Shown: positions 62,954-64,000 of the stretch, piece after piece | How positions within the stretch are numbered: the stretch's first letter is position 1 | Layout of the letters: every line of letters starts with the position of its first letter | Source of the DNA: Bacteroidales bacterium 6E | GTDB lineage: Bacteria > Bacteroidota > Bacteroidia > Bacteroidales > Prolixibacteraceae | Reading direction: 5' to 3' | Assembly (NCBI GenBank): GCA_001270045.2 | Contig: DF970686.1 | Span: forward strand, 310,001-374,000 | DNA: 64,000 nucleotides | Program-made: the position numbers and the translations under genes | The notes under the pieces: generated by a model | Seen by the model: the letters and a program-made list of their open reading frames with translations, nothing else | Databases searched by the model: none | Told to the model about the DNA's origin: nothing

Positions 62954-64000
62954 ATGGCAGAAACTACTAAAAAACTTTTCTCTGAATTTCCGGAGGTGTC
63001 TACCCAGCAATGGGAAGAGAAGATCATCGCCGACCTGAAGGGAAAGGACTATGAGAAAGCCTTGGTTTGGCGAACCAACGAAGGTATTTCCGTTCGACCA
63101 TATTATCGGGCCGAGCATATTCAAGATCTTGATTACCTAATGAATGCCCCGGGAGTTTTTCCGTTTGTCAGGGGTAACAAAGTTGAAAATAATTGGCTGA
63201 TCAGACAAGACATTGTAGTGACAGATTTGGTGCAAGCCAACAAAAAGGTACTGGATGTTTTGGGGAAAGGTGTGAACTCTCTGGGATTCAGGTTTAAACA
63301 GTGTAATCCTTTGACAGAGTCTGACCTGAAGATCCTTCTTCAGGATATTTGTCTTGAAGCGGCTGAGATTAATCTCATTTGTTCGTGTGGAAAATGTGAT
63401 TTCACACACGCATTGACATCGTTTATTCAGGAAGGTCCCTGGGATTCATTGCAGGTAAGCGCTTCAGTAAATAACGATCCTTTGGGCAATCTGGCTGTCA
63501 GGGGTAAATTCCCTGTTTGCTGCGAAGGTAAGGCATTTGACCAATTGAAAGCCCAAATGGAGATATCCCAGGATGTTCCCGGCCTTCGTACCTTGGTAGT
63601 CAATGGGAAAATATACGGAAATAGTGGCGCATCACTTGTTCAGGAGCTTGCCTTTACATTGGCACAGGGAGCTGAATACCTTGTCAGTCTTACCGAATTG
63701 GGAATGCCTACAGACCAGGTTGCTTCGAAAATGAAATTTGACGTGACCATTGGCAACAACTATTTCATGGAAATCGCCAAACTCAGGGCTGGTCGTTTAC
63801 TCTGGGCACAAATTGTCAAAGCATTTAACCCAGTAAATGATAGCTGTGCCAAAATGATTGTACATTCCGAAACCGGCCGGTTTAACAAAACAGTTTACGA
63901 TTCATATACCAACCTTTTGCGTACGCAGACTGAAGCCATGTCGGCTGCCCTTGGAGGTGCACATTCCATCACGGTTCTGCCTTTCGATGCCATATATGAA
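62954..64000 (+). CDS. mutA: Methylmalonyl-CoA mutase small subunit, 3' end cut by the window
   Basis: The frame is open from ATG 62954 for 349 codons to the window edge. It begins MAETTKKLFSEFPEVSTQQWEEKI and continues with DLKGKDYEKALVWRTNEGISVRPYYR, the typical N-terminus of the small mutase subunit, then FVRGNK, LVVNGKIYGNSGAS and YTNLLRTQTEAMSAALGGA. With MutB it interconverts succinyl-CoA and methylmalonyl-CoA for propionate metabolism, using adenosylcobalamin bound by the large subunit. mutB is expected downstream, outside the window. Confidence 0.93.
   Translation, partial: MAETTKKLFSEFPEVSTQQWEEKIIADLKGKDYEKALVWRTNEGISVRPYYRAEHIQDLDYLMNAPGVFPFVRGNKVENNWLIRQDIVVTDLVQANKKVLDVLGKGVNSLGFRFKQCNPLTESDLKILLQDICLEAAEINLICSCGKCDFTHALTSFIQEGPWDSLQVSASVNNDPLGNLAVRGKFPVCCEGKAFDQLKAQMEISQDVPGLRTLVVNGKIYGNSGASLVQELAFTLAQGAEYLVSLTELGMPTDQVASKMKFDVTIGNNYFMEIAKLRAGRLLWAQIVKAFNPVNDSCAKMIVHSETGRFNKTVYDSYTNLLRTQTEAMSAALGGAHSITVLPFDAIYE

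Overview
The window is a chromosomal segment of a Bacteroidota bacterium, probably of the order Bacteroidales. The evidence is two SusC/SusD pairs, type IX secretion (T9SS) C-terminal sorting domains, FAS1-domain lipoproteins, a fused DAHP synthase/chorismate mutase, a GlyRS of the roughly 510-residue type, and about a dozen -7 elements of the TAnnTTTG type used instead of a sigma70 -10 box. Most genes lack a strong Shine-Dalgarno sequence. I saw no phage, insertion sequence, integrase, rRNA or CRISPR array. The assignment below phylum level is an inference from gene content.

Layout. 1-5.4 kb: core genes tatC, lptB, tRNA-Leu(UAG), tig, clpP, clpX. 5.4-8.5 kb (minus): a KAS III-like enzyme, an LpxH-like hydrolase and a TlpA-like lipoprotein that has lost its redox cysteines. 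8.5-18.2 kb: ribF, an EEP-fold phosphatase, a Tat-exported DUF362 protein, prmC, ribD, a small lipoprotein, cardiolipin synthase and a T9SS-exported metallopeptidase. 18.2-19.1 kb: a 900-bp regulatory gap. 19.1-34.5 kb: a seven-gene operon, FAS1 - SusC - SusD - FAS1 - FAS1 - SusC - SusD, followed on the minus strand (34.7-41.7 kb) by two GH5 glycanases, one broken by a single-base frameshift, and a giant lamin-tail/T9SS repeat protein. Together this looks like a polysaccharide or glycoconjugate utilisation locus. 42.35-44.6 kb: an aromatic amino-acid operon (tyrA, then DAHP synthase/chorismate mutase) behind what reads as a complete ribosome-mediated attenuator. 44.6-57 kb: a DNA glycosylase, a YfhO membrane protein, and a surface-polysaccharide cluster containing a flippase, three glycosyltransferases, a methyltransferase and a four-gene set for a UDP-diacetamido-mannuronate-type sugar. 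57-64 kb: glyS, a small membrane protein, an S28/S37-type serine peptidase, a cyclophilin, a small conserved ORF, a hemerythrin (RIC-like)/LuxR pair, and the start of mutA, cut by the window edge.

Most notable is the attenuator at 42353-42517. It has a TAnnTTTG promoter element, a 24-codon leader peptide with eight consecutive aromatic codons (F-Y-F-W-F-Y-Y-F), a 9-nt antiterminator segment inside the end of the leader ORF that is perfectly complementary to the 5' arm of the terminator, a 13-bp terminator with seven T, then tyrA. Second is the promoter of the FAS1/SusCD operon, where a perfect 16-bp palindrome lies next to the -33 element, the position expected for an activator that contacts RNA polymerase.
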